Below, piece by piece: positions 1-9,687 of a stretch of 64,000 nucleotides of DNA. Where the stretch lies: contig NZ_JAUSRB010000002.1 of NCBI RefSeq assembly GCF_030811595.1, positions 1,736,001 through 1,800,000 of the forward strand. The letters run 5' to 3'. Origin of the DNA: Streptosporangium brasiliense. Its GTDB lineage: Bacteria > Actinomycetota > Actinomycetes > Streptosporangiales > Streptosporangiaceae. Within the stretch, counting starts at the first letter, position 1; each line of letters begins with the position of its first letter. The notes beneath the pieces were generated by a model. It did no database searches. It was not told where the DNA came from and saw only the letters and a program-made list of their open reading frames with translations. The position numbers and the translations under genes were made by a program.

Positions 1-2
1 TG

Positions 3-2018
3 GTGGAGGCGATCAGCCCCGACGTGCCCCGTGAGCCGACGTCCGAGATCAAGATCTCCGGCTCCTTCACCAACCCCGGCACCGAGGCCCTCACCAACCT
101 CCGGATCCGGATGCGCTACTCGTCCCAGCCGTTCGCCCAGCGCGCCGACATGGCGTCCTACCTGAGCGGCCAGGCGTTCCAGCCCGTCACCTGGACCCAG
201 TCCAGCGTCCCGCAGGTCGCGCCCTCGGCCAAGGTGCCGTGGGAGTTCCCCACCACGGCGCAGCAGCTGGGCCTGTCCCGGTTCGGCGTCTACCCGGTCA
301 TGGTCGAGGTGCTCGACCCGCTCGGCCAGCAGCTCGCCGTCCAGCGCACCTTCGTCACCTACCTGCCCAAGGGCACCAAGGTGCCCCGCACCAGGCTCGC
401 CATGGTCCTGCCGATCATCGACCAGCCCCGCCGGGCCGACGACCGCATCTTCGTCAACGACGGCCTGTCGGCGTCCATGGCCGAGGGCAAGCGCCTGGGC
501 AACCTGCTGAAGATCGCCCAGGACACGGCCTCGGCCAAGGGGCTCACCTGGGTGGTCGACCCCGCCCTGCTCGACGACGCGCGGGCGCTGAGCAAGGCGC
601 ACACGGTCCGGACCGAGGAGGCGGGCGAGAGCCACCCGGCGGACGCCACGGCCGCCAAGTGGCTCGGTGAGCTCCGCACGGCCCTCGCCGAGCCTCCGGT
701 CGTGGCCACCCCCTACGCCGACCCCGACGTGGCCGCGCTGGCCCACAACGGCGTCGACGACATCACCTCGACCGGGATCAAGGCGGCCGGGACCGTCGCC
801 AAGGAGATCCTCGGCCGCGACGTCCGCACCGACGTCAACTGGCCGGCGAACGGGCTGCTCGACTACGACGGGCTGGACCTGCTGGCCACCGGCGGCGTCC
901 GCACCGTGCTGCTGAACGCGCCGAACCTGCCGCCGGCGATCCCGTCCGCCACCACCCCGGACGCCTCCGCGACCGTGGAGAGCGTGAGCGGCCCGGTCAC
1001 CGCGCTGGTCGCCGACACGGCGCTGAGCGAGGTCATCGGCGCCGACACCTCCGTCCCCGGCGCGGCCCTGCTGAACCGCCAGCGGTTCATCGCGGAGACC
1101 GCGATGATCGGCTCCGAGCCCGTCACCACCTCCAGGACCGTGATCGGCGCCCCGCCCCGGCGCTGGAACCCGGACCCGGCCTATGTGACCGACCTGACCA
1201 AGACGGCCGCCACCCTGCCGTGGCTCGCCCCGGCCACGCTCGACGCGATCAAGAAGGGCAAGGGCGTCCCCACGGCCCGGACCGACCTGACCTACACCGA
1301 CCAGGACCGGCGCAAGGAGCTCGGCAGGCCGTACGTGTCGAGTGTCAGGCGGGTGGCCGCCCGCGCCGACCTGACGTCCACGGTGACCACCGGGCAGGAC
1401 GCCAACGTCTTCGACCTCGCGCTGCTCCGGCTCACCTCCTCCGCCTGGCGGGACAGGGCTGAGACCGCCACGCCGTACGTCAAGCAGGTCGGGACCGCCG
1501 TCGACGAGCGGATCGGGAAGATCTCCATCACCGGCACCGAGCAGACCCAGGTCCGCACGCTGGCCGGCAAGAACGGAGAGGTGCCGATCACCGTCCACAA
1601 CGGGCTGGGCCCGGACGTCGACGGCAACGAGGTCGAGGTCAAGCTGGAGGTGACCTCCGACCAGCCCAACCTGCTGAAGATCGAGCCCTACGAGGCCCAG
1701 GACGACCCGATCGTGATCCGGGGCGGCCAGAACCGGACCATCCGCGTCCCGATGACCGCGACCACGACGACCGGCGGGCAGACCACCGTGACGGTCCAGC
1801 TCACCACGGAGGACGGCCGCAAATACGGCAGACCCGTCGAGCTGACCGTGCGGACCACCGGCTACACCGGGATCGCCCTGGTGATCGTCGGAGCGGCGCT
1901 CCTGGTGATGCTGGCAGCGGTGATCATGCGCGTCCTGCGCCGGCGGGGGACCCGCCGCGCCGCGGCGGCCTCCGTGCCGCCCCGGCGGGCGAGCGCACCG
2001 GCCGGCACCGAGTCCTGA
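3..2018 (+). CDS. DUF6049-type membrane-anchored protein (5' end outside window)
   Basis: About 670 residues are visible and the frame is open to the window edge, so the true start is probably upstream. I see no signal peptide at the first available GTG, which fits a missing N-terminus. The body is a large extracytoplasmic region rich in Thr, Val and Asp. A single transmembrane helix follows near residues 624-645 (core GIALVIVGAALLVMLAA), then an Arg-rich cytoplasmic tail. Proteins of this family commonly sit immediately upstream of murJ in actinomycetes, and here murJ starts 28 bp after the stop, so co-transcription is likely. The molecular function is unknown; a cell-envelope role is inferred from topology and neighbourhood only. 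Confidence 0.75.
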   Translation: MEAISPDVPREPTSEIKISGSFTNPGTEALTNLRIRMRYSSQPFAQRADMASYLSGQAFQPVTWTQSSVPQVAPSAKVPWEFPTTAQQLGLSRFGVYPVMVEVLDPLGQQLAVQRTFVTYLPKGTKVPRTRLAMVLPIIDQPRRADDRIFVNDGLSASMAEGKRLGNLLKIAQDTASAKGLTWVVDPALLDDARALSKAHTVRTEEAGESHPADATAAKWLGELRTALAEPPVVATPYADPDVAALAHNGVDDITSTGIKAAGTVAKEILGRDVRTDVNWPANGLLDYDGLDLLATGGVRTVLLNAPNLPPAIPSATTPDASATVESVSGPVTALVADTALSEVIGADTSVPGAALLNRQRFIAETAMIGSEPVTTSRTVIGAPPRRWNPDPAYVTDLTKTAATLPWLAPATLDAIKKGKGVPTARTDLTYTDQDRRKELGRPYVSSVRRVAARADLTSTVTTGQDANVFDLALLRLTSSAWRDRAETATPYVKQVGTAVDERIGKISITGTEQTQVRTLAGKNGEVPITVHNGLGPDVDGNEVEVKLEVTSDQPNLLKIEPYEAQDDPIVIRGGQNRTIRVPMTATTTTGGQTTVTVQLTTEDGRKYGRPVELTVRTTGYTGIALVIVGAALLVMLAAVIMRVLRRRGTRRAAAASVPPRRASAPAGTES

Positions 2019-2046
2019 GCACCAGCGGTTTAGCGGAGGAGAGCGG

Positions 2047-3651
2047 ATGAGCAGGGTTCTGCGTGCGAGCGCGATCATGGCGGCGGGGACGATGGTCTCC
2101 CGCGTCACGGGTTTCGTCCGTACGGCGTTGCTCGCCGCGGCGATCAGCACCGCCTACGTGGGCGACGCCTACAACGTCGCCTACGCGATCCCGTTCATCC
2201 TGTTCGATTTCCTCATCGGCGGGATCCTGAGCAGCGTCGTCGTCCCGATGATCGTCAAACGGCAGAAGAACGACCCCGACGGCGGCCGGGCCTACGAGCA
2301 GCGGCTGATGACGCTGGGGACCGTGGTGCTGACCCTGGTCGCGGTGCTGGCCGTGCTGCTCGCCCGCCCGCTGATCGGCCTCTACACCGAGGGCTGGAAC
2401 GCCCGGAAGATCGAGGTCGCGGTCACGCTGGCCCAGTACATCCTGCCGCAGATCGCCTTCTTCGGCATCGGGGCCATCGCCGGGGCGATCCTCAACACCC
2501 GCGACCGGTTCGGCGCCCCCATGTGGGCGCCGGTGCTGAACAACGTGGTGATGATCGGCGTCCTGGTGGTCTACTACCTGCTGCTCGGCGACGCGGGCGC
2601 CGACATCGACAAGGTCACCGGCGCCGACCTGGCGCTGCTCGGCCTGGGCACCACCGCCGGGATCGTGGCCCAGTGCCTGGTGCTGGTCGTCTCGCTGCAC
2701 CGGGCGGGCTTCCGGTTCCGGCCCAGGTTCGACCTGCGCGACGCCGGGCTCGGCGAGATGGGCCGGACCGCGGTCTGGACCTTCGCCTACGTCGGCGTCA
2801 GCCAGATCGCCTTCCTCGTCACCACCAGGCTCTCCTCCGGCGCGGGTGAGGCGGCGCCCGGAGCGGGCAACTCCGCCTACGCCTCCGCCTTCCAGCTCTT
2901 CCAGCTCCCCTACGGGATCATCGCGGTCTCGGTGATCACCGCGATGCTGCCCCGGATGAGCCGGGCGGTGCACGACGGGCAGCTGGAGTCGGTCCGGGAG
3001 GAGTTCGCCTCCGGCGTGCGGCTGGTGTCGGCGCTGCTCGTCCCCGCCGGGCTGATGCTGATGGTGCTGGGGCCCGCGGTGACCGTGCTGATCTTCTCGT
3101 GGGGCACCATGACCATCGACTCGGCGGTCTACATCGGCAACGTGCTGCAGGTCTTCGGCCTGGCGCTGGTCCCGTTCTCGATCTTCCAGCTCCTGCTGCG
3201 CGTCTTCTACGCCTTCGGCGACACGCGCACGCCGGTCTTCATCGGCGCGGGCAACACCGTGGTGAGCATCGCGCTCAGCCTGCTCGCCTACTCCCTCCTC
3301 CCGGCGGAGTACGTGGTGATGGGCCTGGCCGCCGCGTTCGCGATCACCTACGTGGTGGGCACCGCGATCGCCTGGACCCTCGCCGCCCGCCGGGTGCGGG
3401 GCCTTCAGGGGCGCGCCGTGGCCGCCGGGCTGTCGCGGATGTACGTCGCCGCGCTCCCGGCCGCGCTGGTCGCCCTCGGCGTGCTCTGGCTCACGCAGGA
3501 GCTGACCGACCTGACCCCGCTCAGCGCGGCCATCATGCTGGCCGCGGGCGGCGGTCTCGGTATGGTTCTCTACCTGGTCATCGCACACCGGATGCGTATC
3601 CCGGAAGTGAGTTCGATCGTTGGAATGGTTGCGGGCAGGGTAGGCCGGTAA
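2047..3651 (+). CDS. murJ: Lipid II flippase MurJ (MviN family)
   Basis: This 534-residue polytopic membrane protein begins with the typical MurJ N-terminus (SRVLRASAIMAAGTMVSRVT then GFVRTALLAAA) and has about 14 hydrophobic helices. The family flips the undecaprenyl-linked peptidoglycan precursor lipid II across the cytoplasmic membrane. Length matches stand-alone MurJ; unlike the mycobacterial protein it is not fused to the pseudokinase, which is a separate gene 195 bp downstream. GGAGG at 2035-2039 precedes the ATG by 7 bp. The block DUF6049-murJ-pseudokinase-sigM is conserved in actinomycetes near the origin. Confidence 0.95.
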   Translation: MSRVLRASAIMAAGTMVSRVTGFVRTALLAAAISTAYVGDAYNVAYAIPFILFDFLIGGILSSVVVPMIVKRQKNDPDGGRAYEQRLMTLGTVVLTLVAVLAVLLARPLIGLYTEGWNARKIEVAVTLAQYILPQIAFFGIGAIAGAILNTRDRFGAPMWAPVLNNVVMIGVLVVYYLLLGDAGADIDKVTGADLALLGLGTTAGIVAQCLVLVVSLHRAGFRFRPRFDLRDAGLGEMGRTAVWTFAYVGVSQIAFLVTTRLSSGAGEAAPGAGNSAYASAFQLFQLPYGIIAVSVITAMLPRMSRAVHDGQLESVREEFASGVRLVSALLVPAGLMLMVLGPAVTVLIFSWGTMTIDSAVYIGNVLQVFGLALVPFSIFQLLLRVFYAFGDTRTPVFIGAGNTVVSIALSLLAYSLLPAEYVVMGLAAAFAITYVVGTAIAWTLAARRVRGLQGRAVAAGLSRMYVAALPAALVALGVLWLTQELTDLTPLSAAIMLAAGGGLGMVLYLVIAHRMRIPEVSSIVGMVAGRVGR

Positions 3652-3778
3652 CCCAAAGGGTTGTCCCAAGCGTCTGACAACCAGATCACGGGCGGAACCG
3701 GCGCGGGACTACCATGGTGCGACGCGTGTGACGACATGCGGCTAATGGAAGCAGGAGGGCGTGGGCGGATCCACCCGG

Positions 3779-3790
3779 CATCACGTGATG
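3779..3790. promoter_or_regulatory. 12-bp palindrome upstream of the pseudokinase gene
   Basis: CATCACGTGATG is a perfect palindrome 56 bp before the pseudokinase start, in the 195-bp gap after murJ. It could be a regulator site. No partner protein is implied by the sequence, and the core CACGTG alone is not diagnostic. Confidence 0.3.
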
Positions 3791-3846
3791 TGTCCTGATG
3801 TGTCAACCCGGCATGGCGCTGTCGTGTTCTCAGTTACGGAGCGCTC

Positions 3847-5373
3847 ATGAGTTCCCCCGCCGTCGAGCCCGGCACGAAGCTGGCAGAGCGTTTCCGCCTC
3901 GAGGACCGCGTCCACGAGTCCGGCGGGGCCACCCTGTGGAAGGCCATCGACGAGGTGCTCGCCCGGCCCGTCGCCGTGCACACGTTCGACCCCGGCTTCC
4001 CCCGCCTCAACGAGGTCGTCACGGCCGCCCGCGCCGCCAGCCGGCTGACCGACCCCAGGCTGACCCAGGTCTTCGACGCCACCGAGGACAACGGCCACTC
4101 CTACGTCGTCAGCGAATGGGTGAGCGGGGAGACCCTCACCGACATGATCACCGCTGGACCGCTGGAGCCGGAGCGGGCCGCCGCGCTGGTGGCCGAGGCC
4201 GCCGAGGCGCTGGCCCACGCGCACGAGGCCGACCTGGCCCACCTGTGCCTGACCCCCGAGCACCTGGTGTGGACGGCCGGCAGCACGGTCAAGCTGCTGG
4301 GGGTGGGTGTCGACGCCGTCCTGGCCGACGTGACGAGCGACGACCCGGCCAGGACCGACGCCGAGGGGCTCGGCCGCCTGCTGTACGCCGGGCTGACCGG
4401 CCACTGGCCGGGCGAGGAGCAGGAGAGCGGGCTGCCCGCCGCCCCCATGGACGACGGTCACTTCTGCACGCCGCGCCAGGTCACCGCGGGCGTCCCCGGC
4501 TACCTCGACACCATCACCTGCCGGGCGATCCTGCCCGAGAGCAGGCGCGGCATCGAGCCGCTGACGACGCCGGAGGCGATCGCCGAGGTCCTCGCCTCGG
4601 TGCCCCGGCCCACCCCGATGCCCATGCCGATGCCCGCGGCGGTGGCGCCGTCCCCCTCCCCGATGACGGCCTCGCGCTCGGAGGGCGTCGAGACCCCGTC
4701 ACCCCCGCGCCCCAGCCCGCCCACCCCCCTGCCGCAGCACCACTACCAGCAGCCGCGGCCGGCGGGCGGCGGCGGAATGGTCAACAAGGTCGTCATGACC
4801 ATGGTCGTGCTGCTGGTGATGGTGGCCGTCGGCCTGGGCGCCTGGACGCTCGGCCGCAGCATCGGCAACGCCGGCACCCCGGTCGCGGAGGGGACCGCCA
4901 CGCCCACGCCGACCGCGAAGGCCGCCACCCGCGAGGTGAGGCCCGCCGCCGCCACCGGCTTCGACCCGCTGGGCACCGACGGCGCCGAGCGGCCGGAGCT
5001 CGCCCTCTACGCGGTGGACGGCAAGCCCTCCACCGACTGGCACTCCGAGTCCTACAACTCCGAGGACTTCGGCCGGTTGAAGGACGGCGTCGGACTGATG
5101 CTCACCCTGGACCAGAGCATGCCGGTGAAGCAGGTGTCGGTCGACTTCGGCAGCGGTTCCGGCGGCGCCGTGGAGATCAGGGTCGGCGACTCCCAGAACC
5201 TGAAGGACATGACCGTGCTCGGCAAGTCCACCGACGCCTCGGGCAAGAAGACCTTCAGCTCCGACTCTCCGAAGAAGGGCCGCCACGTCCTGGTCTGGTT
5301 CACCAAGATGCCGACCTACCAGGGCAAGTACCGCGGCACCGTGCATGAGGTCAAGGTTCTCGCCACGAAGTGA
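3847..5373 (+). CDS. Membrane-anchored Ser/Thr pseudokinase with C-terminal extracellular domain
   Basis: Residues about 10-260 follow the protein kinase fold but lack the catalytic signature. The VAIK lysine position reads PVAVHTFD, the HRDLKPEN loop reads HLCLTPEHLVW, and the DFG position reads LGVGVDAV. It is therefore very probably inactive as a kinase. A Pro-rich linker (about 255-310) with a PMPMPMPA stretch precedes one transmembrane helix near 312-336. The outer domain (380-508) resembles a discoidin-like beta sandwich. In mycobacteria an equivalent pseudokinase domain is fused to MurJ and binds the FHA protein FhaA to control peptidoglycan synthesis; a similar role is inferred here from position after murJ. 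GGAG lies just upstream of the ATG. Confidence 0.8.
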   Translation: MSSPAVEPGTKLAERFRLEDRVHESGGATLWKAIDEVLARPVAVHTFDPGFPRLNEVVTAARAASRLTDPRLTQVFDATEDNGHSYVVSEWVSGETLTDMITAGPLEPERAAALVAEAAEALAHAHEADLAHLCLTPEHLVWTAGSTVKLLGVGVDAVLADVTSDDPARTDAEGLGRLLYAGLTGHWPGEEQESGLPAAPMDDGHFCTPRQVTAGVPGYLDTITCRAILPESRRGIEPLTTPEAIAEVLASVPRPTPMPMPMPAAVAPSPSPMTASRSEGVETPSPPRPSPPTPLPQHHYQQPRPAGGGGMVNKVVMTMVVLLVMVAVGLGAWTLGRSIGNAGTPVAEGTATPTPTAKAATREVRPAAATGFDPLGTDGAERPELALYAVDGKPSTDWHSESYNSEDFGRLKDGVGLMLTLDQSMPVKQVSVDFGSGSGGAVEIRVGDSQNLKDMTVLGKSTDASGKKTFSSDSPKKGRHVLVWFTKMPTYQGKYRGTVHEVKVLATK

Positions 5374-5485
5374 CGCCAGCGCGATTTGATCGGTTTTACC
5401 CGTCTTGTTGACGATCATGGGAGATTTCGTGGCACCATCTATCACGTAGTGGTGTTCTCCCCGGACCGGCAGCAGGACTCTCCTT

Positions 5486-6133
5486 GTGAATTCCCCACCC
5501 GAGACCCCGCCAGCGGCGGAACAGCAGATGGCGCGGGCCGCAGTGTCCGACGCCGAGCTGCTGACCCGGCACATCGCCGGGGATCCGCACGCTTTCAGTG
5601 AAATAGTCAAGCGTCATCGCGACCGCATGTGGGCGGTCGCCCTGCGTACGCTGGGCGACCCTGACGAGGCGGCCGACGCCGTACAGGACGCCTTCGTCTC
5701 GGCCTATCGCAAGGCCGACAGCTTCCGCGGCGAGGCCGCCGTCACCACGTGGCTGCACCGCATCGTGGTCAACGCCTGCCTCGACCGCATGCGCAGGAAA
5801 TCCGTACGCCCGGTCGCCGACGACGAGCTCGTCGAGGCCGCCGAGCGCGACACCCCGGTGCTCGACCAGACGGCCGAGCGCGAGGTCTCCATGGAGGTCT
5901 CGGCCGCGCTCAAGCTCCTGCCCGCCGACCAGCGGGCCGCGCTGGTGCTCGTGGACATGATGGGCTACTCCGTCGAGGACGCCGCCCAGGTCCTGGAGGT
6001 GCCGAGCGGCACGGTGAAGAGCAGATGCGCCCGCGGACGCGCGAAACTCGCCCCAATTCTTGCCCACCTACGGAACCGATCCGACCTGAATCGCGTCTCA
6101 TCCGCGAAGGGAGCAGAACTTCGTGACGGGTGA
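5486..6133 (+). CDS. sigM: ECF RNA polymerase sigma factor SigM
   Basis: The 215-residue protein has the two ECF modules. Region 2 is in DPHAFSEIVKRHRDRMWAVA through DEAADAVQDAFVSAYRKADS, and region 4 contains LPADQRAALVLVDMMGYSVE then VPSGTVKSRCARGRAKL. It directs RNA polymerase to stress promoters. The start is a GTG, and the 3' end overlaps the anti-sigma gene by 11 bp, implying translational coupling. The order sigM, anti-sigma factor, trxB, trxA matches the conserved actinobacterial SigM locus, where SigM responds to envelope or redox stress. I could not identify a confident autoregulatory promoter in the 112-bp leader. Confidence 0.93.
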   Translation: MNSPPETPPAAEQQMARAAVSDAELLTRHIAGDPHAFSEIVKRHRDRMWAVALRTLGDPDEAADAVQDAFVSAYRKADSFRGEAAVTTWLHRIVVNACLDRMRRKSVRPVADDELVEAAERDTPVLDQTAEREVSMEVSAALKLLPADQRAALVLVDMMGYSVEDAAQVLEVPSGTVKSRCARGRAKLAPILAHLRNRSDLNRVSSAKGAELRDG

Positions 6134-6989
6134 TACGCACTACGACCTGGAGATCTTGGCCGAACTGGCCGAAGGTCTCCTCGACGCCGCCACGGCCCTG
6201 CAGGTACGCGAGCATCTCGCGGTCTGCGATCCCTGTGGCGAGAGCCTTGCCGACCTGGCAGCGGTCCGCGAGGTGCTGTCGGCGACGCCTACCCCGGCGA
6301 TGCCGATGGGAGTCGCGCTCAGGATCGACCGCGCGCTGGCCGCAGAGGCCGAAAGCTTCCGTGGAGGTGGAGTGGGCCTGGTGGAAGCACCGGCCTGGGA
6401 CGACATAATGCGCGACGCGCCGTGGGAGAGTGCCCCTCTCCCCGAGCCTGAACCGGAGCCGGTGACACGGCTCGGGGTCGTCGGCGACGACGGCACCATC
6501 ACTCCGGCCAGGCAGCGCAGGGCCACACGCCGGCGCCGGTGGGCGATGCCCGTCGCGGCGGCGGGAGTGCTGGCGGCGGTGGTCGGCGGGACCGTGGTGA
6601 CGAGCGGTGTTCTCTCCGCCCCGGGCGCGGACCGCGGCAGCCCGACCGCCCAGCCTCTGGCCGCCTCCGGTCAGGGCTACCAGGTGACCGACAGCAACTG
6701 GAACTACACCGACCGGGAGCTGAGAGGCTCGCTGCTCGACTACATCGGTCCGGCGCAGATCGTCGACGCCAAGGACATGAGCGCCGGCGCCAAGCTCCAG
6801 CAGTGCGTCCAGCAGGTCACCGGCAAGGTCGGGAAGTCTCCGTTCGCCGTGGACCAGGGCCTCTACAACGGTCAGGAGGCCAACATCATGGTCTTCTGGC
6901 AGAACAAGGCCAAGAACTCGGTCAGCGTCCACGTCGTGGGTCTGCAGTGTGAGGACCTGCGCAAGCCGGCCCTCGCAAGCTGGAACTAA
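6123..6989 (+). CDS. Anti-sigma factor with zinc-finger domain, partner of SigM
   Basis: The N-terminus carries the ZAS zinc-binding signature Hx3Cx2C (H31, C35, C38 in HLAVCDPC), which in this family binds and silences the cognate ECF sigma factor. One transmembrane helix lies near residues 141-162 after an Arg-rich stretch. The remaining roughly 125 residues would be extracytoplasmic and could sense the signal. The GTG start overlaps the end of sigM by 11 bp, and a strong terminator follows at 7013-7051, so sigM and this gene form a closed two-gene operon. The sensory ligand is unknown. Confidence 0.88.
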   Translation: MTGDTHYDLEILAELAEGLLDAATALQVREHLAVCDPCGESLADLAAVREVLSATPTPAMPMGVALRIDRALAAEAESFRGGGVGLVEAPAWDDIMRDAPWESAPLPEPEPEPVTRLGVVGDDGTITPARQRRATRRRRWAMPVAAAGVLAAVVGGTVVTSGVLSAPGADRGSPTAQPLAASGQGYQVTDSNWNYTDRELRGSLLDYIGPAQIVDAKDMSAGAKLQQCVQQVTGKVGKSPFAVDQGLYNGQEANIMVFWQNKAKNSVSVHVVGLQCEDLRKPALASWN

Positions 6990-7012
6990 CCTCCGGTAAC
7001 ACCCCATCCAAG

Positions 7013-7051
7013 GAGAAGCCCGGTATGGATCCGTCCATGCCGGGCCTTCTC
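7013..7051 (+). terminator. Terminator after the sigM operon
   Basis: A long stem pairs GAGAAGCCCGGTATGGA with TCCATGCCGGGCCTTCTC, with one bulge and a 4-nt loop. It lies 24 bp past the anti-sigma stop. It also argues against starting trxB at the in-frame ATG at 7025, which lies inside the hairpin. Confidence 0.8.
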
Positions 7052-7126
7052 GTCTCACCCGGGAATCACCGACGCCTAGGATCTGTTGACGCCACTGGCA
7101 ATGACAAAGGGAGAGGCGCAGCAGTG

Positions 7127-8059
7127 ATGGACGTCCGGAATGTGATCATCATTGGATCGGGTCCCGCCGGCTACACGGCGGCCGTCTACTCCGCGCGTGC
7201 GGACCTCAAGCCCCTGATCTTCGAGGGATCGGTCACTGCCGGCGGCGCGCTGATGAACACCACCGAGGTGGAGAACTTCCCCGGGTTCCCCGACGGCATC
7301 ATGGGCCCCGACCTCATGGACAGCATGCGCAAGCAGGCCGAGCGGTTCGGCGCCGAGCTGGTCGCCGACGACGTCGTCGAGGTCGACCTGACCGTCACTC
7401 CCAAGGTCGTCAAGACCGCCACCGACACCTACCACGCCAAGGCCGTCATCCTGGCCATGGGCTCCGGCTACCGCGAGCTGGGCGTGCCCAACGAGAAGCG
7501 GCTGTCCGGCCACGGCGTCTCCTGGTGTGCCACCTGTGACGGCTTCTTCTTCCGCGGCCAGGACATCGTGGTCGTCGGCGGCGGCGACACCGCCATGGAG
7601 GAGGCCATCTTCCTCACCCGGTTCGCCGGCTCGGTGACCGTCGTGCACCGCCGCGACGAGCTGCGCGCCAGCAAGATCATGCAGGACCGCGCGTTCGCGA
7701 ACGAGAAGATCCGCTTCGTCTGGGACAGCGAGGTCGTCGACGTCCTGGGCGAGAACAAGGTCAGCGGGGTGCGCCTGCGCAACCTCAAGACCGGCGAGGA
7801 GAGCGAGCTCGCGGCCACCGGCCTGTTCATCGCGATCGGTCACGACCCCCGCACCGAGCTCGTCAAGGGCCAGGTGGAGCTCGACGACGAGGGCTACATC
7901 AAGGTCGACTCCCCCTCCACGCGCACCAACCTGGACGGTGTCTTCGCCGCCGGCGACGTCGTCGACCACACCTACCGCCAGGCCATCACCGCCGCCGGCA
8001 CCGGCACCGCCGCGTCGCTGGACGCCGAGCGCTGGCTGAGCGACCACGACGACAACTGA
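7127..8059 (+). CDS. trxB: Thioredoxin reductase (NADPH)
   Basis: This FAD-dependent enzyme passes electrons from NADPH to thioredoxin. Residues 10-15 (GSGPAG) bind FAD, the redox pair is C134-x-x-C137 (WCATCDGFF), [10 protein letters not shown] is the NADPH Rossmann motif, and [13 protein letters not shown] is the C-terminal FAD motif. Length (310 residues) is normal. I start at ATG 7127; an adjacent in-frame GTG at 7124 has slightly better spacing to GGGAGAGG. An upstream in-frame ATG at 7025 adds residues with no family similarity and overlaps a terminator. trxA follows 36 bp downstream. Confidence 0.96.
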   Translation: MDVRNVIIIGSGPAGYTAAVYSARADLKPLIFEGSVTAGGALMNTTEVENFPGFPDGIMGPDLMDSMRKQAERFGAELVADDVVEVDLTVTPKVVKTATDTYHAKAVILAMGSGYRELGVPNEKRLSGHGVSWCATCDGFFFRGQDIVVVGGGDTAMEEAIFLTRFAGSVTVVHRRDELRASKIMQDRAFANEKIRFVWDSEVVDVLGENKVSGVRLRNLKTGEESELAATGLFIAIGHDPRTELVKGQVELDDEGYIKVDSPSTRTNLDGVFAAGDVVDHTYRQAITAAGTGTAASLDAERWLSDHDDN

Positions 8060-8095
8060 GACCGACCGCAACCTCGGATAGGGAGAGCAGCAACC

Positions 8096-8419
8096 TTGGG
8101 TGCCATCAAGAACGTGACCGACGCCAGCTTCGACGCCGACGTCCTCAAGAGCGACAAGCCCGTCATCGTTGACTTCTGGGCCGAGTGGTGCGGCCCGTGC
8201 CGCCAGGTCGCGCCGATCCTGGAGGAGATCGCCAACGAGCAGGCCGAGAAGCTGACCATCGTCAAGCTGAACGTCGACGAGAATCCGTCAACTGCCGGCA
8301 ATTACGGCGTACTCCAGATTCCGACCCTGAACGTCTATAAGAACGGAGAGGTCGTGAAGCAGATCATCGGTGCGAAGCCGAAGGCCATGCTGCTCCGCGA
8401 GCTCGAGGGCATCATCTAG
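8096..8419 (+). CDS. trxA: Thioredoxin
   Basis: The 107-residue protein has the canonical active site W31-C-G-P-C35 and the cis-proline segment [11 protein letters not shown]. It reduces cytosolic disulfides and is recycled by the TrxB encoded just upstream. The start is TTG, supported by GGGAGAG upstream and by the absence of any nearer ATG or GTG. An intrinsic terminator follows 73 bp after the stop. In this locus type trxBA is commonly linked with sigM-controlled stress responses. Confidence 0.96.
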   Translation: MGAIKNVTDASFDADVLKSDKPVIVDFWAEWCGPCRQVAPILEEIANEQAEKLTIVKLNVDENPSTAGNYGVLQIPTLNVYKNGEVVKQIIGAKPKAMLLRELEGII

Positions 8420-8492
8420 GCCCCCTGCGGCTGGTCGCACCCCACAGCGCACGCCGTACCACCCGCTTCCGAGCGGCACACCCACCCAGCGA

Positions 8493-8521
8493 AAGCCCCC
8501 TCGCCCGACGGCAGGGGGCTT
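8493..8521 (+). terminator. Terminator after trxA
   Basis: AAGCCCCCT pairs perfectly with AGGGGGCTT across an 11-nt loop. There is only a weak T run, as is common in high-GC actinobacteria. Confidence 0.7.
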
Positions 8522-8584
8522 CCGCGCGTCCGTGGCGGGTCCGGCGGCGCGCGCCCCGGTACGGCGGAGCGGCCCCGCGAGGGG

Positions 8585-8756
8585 TGTGCGGCTTGCGCCG
8601 GCCGAGGGATGTACGGCTTGCGCCGGCCGAAGGGTGTGCGGCTTGCGCCGGCCGAGGCATGTACGGCTTGCGCCGGCCGAGGCATGTACGGCTTGCGCCG
8701 GCCGAGGCATGTACGGCTTGCGCCGGCCGAGGCATGTACGGCTTGCGCCGGCCGAC
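8585..8756. repeat. 25-bp tandem repeat, seven copies
   Basis: The unit reads roughly TGTACGGCTTGCGCCGGCCGAGGCA, here described by its core GGCTTGCGCCGGCCGAGG. Copies start at 8585, 8610, 8635, 8660, 8685, 8710 and 8735. Copies 4-6 are identical, while 1-3 differ at a few bases. The period is not a multiple of three, so it is not a coding repeat. The 445 bp between trxA and the acetyltransferase gene hold only this array and the trxA terminator. Confidence 0.95.
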
Positions 8757-8864
8757 TGAGGGCCGGCGCGAGTGGCAGGCGTGCCGTAGCGCCTCACAGG
8801 GCGGCCGTGACGCCCTCTCCGGGCGGGGGCGCGGCCCGGGGGCGGGGCCGGGGGGGAGAGACCG

Positions 8865-9485
8865 TCAGACGGGCCGTAGCGCCCTCTCCGGGCTCATGGA
8901 GCCCAGCAGCCTCTCCAGCGCCACCTCGACATCCTCGCGCCACGACACGGCGGTCTTGAGCTCAAGGCGGAGCCGGGGAAAGCGCAGATGCGGCCGGACC
9001 GTCTTGAACCCCACCGAGAGCAGGTAGTCGGCGGGCATCAGGCAGGCCCCCGGCTGCTCCCACTTCAGGTCGCCGAACGCCTCGATCGCCCGGACCCCGC
9101 GCCGGGTCAGGTCCTTGGCCACACCCTGGACCAGCATCCGGCCCAGACCGCCGCCGGAGAACTCCGGGACGATGTGCGCCGTCATCAGCAGCACGGCGTC
9201 GGCACTGACCGGCGAGGTCGGGAAGGCCACCGAGCGCGGCACGTAGTGCGGCGGCGCGTAGAGCACGAACCCGGCCGCCACCCCGTCCACATAGACGATC
9301 TTGCCGCAGCTCCCCCACTCCAGCAGCGTGGAGGAGATCCAGGCCTCTTTCTCCAGCCCCGGATCGCCCACCTCGACCGCCCGGTTCCCGTTGACGGGGT
9401 CGAGCTCCCAGAAGACGCACCGGCGGCACCGGCGCGGCAGGTCATCGAGATTGTCGAGTGTGACGTTTGCCAGCCGACGCGACAC
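8865..9485 (-). CDS. GNAT family N-acetyltransferase
   Basis: The predicted 206-residue protein begins VSRRLANVTLDNLDDLPRRC and carries a conserved Cys pair (CRRCVFWELDP). The acetyl-CoA pyrophosphate loop is represented by VPEFSGGGLGRMLVQGVAK. I chose GTG 9485 because homologues begin near this segment; the frame is open to 9668, but that extension is low complexity and would run into the divergent aminotransferase promoter. No strong Shine-Dalgarno is seen, so the start is uncertain. The substrate is unknown. The gene is convergent with trxA and divergent from the aminotransferase gene. Confidence 0.82.
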   Translation of the reverse strand: MSRRLANVTLDNLDDLPRRCRRCVFWELDPVNGNRAVEVGDPGLEKEAWISSTLLEWGSCGKIVYVDGVAAGFVLYAPPHYVPRSVAFPTSPVSADAVLLMTAHIVPEFSGGGLGRMLVQGVAKDLTRRGVRAIEAFGDLKWEQPGACLMPADYLLSVGFKTVRPHLRFPRLRLELKTAVSWREDVEVALERLLGSMSPERALRPV

Positions 9486-9687
9486 CTGTTGGCCCCAATC
9501 CTGGCGAGACGAGCGCAAGCCATGGCGAAAACCGCGCGAAAACGACGTCTTCAGCTGGCATCGTAGCTCAGGGAGGGCCTCTGTTTCAGGGTCTCCCGTC
9601 CCCCCACGCAGACGACAACCGCCACTGACGTACCCTGGTTTCTCTAGCATGAGCACCATGTGCTCCACATGACCTAGGAGGTGGACC

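Noticed and set aside
1924..3669. Long antisense open frame over murJ
   Set aside because: Shadow of murJ; His/Glu/Arg-rich with no family match.
8288..8797. Repetitive frame antisense across the 25-bp array
   Set aside because: The period shifts frame each copy and no coding signature is present.
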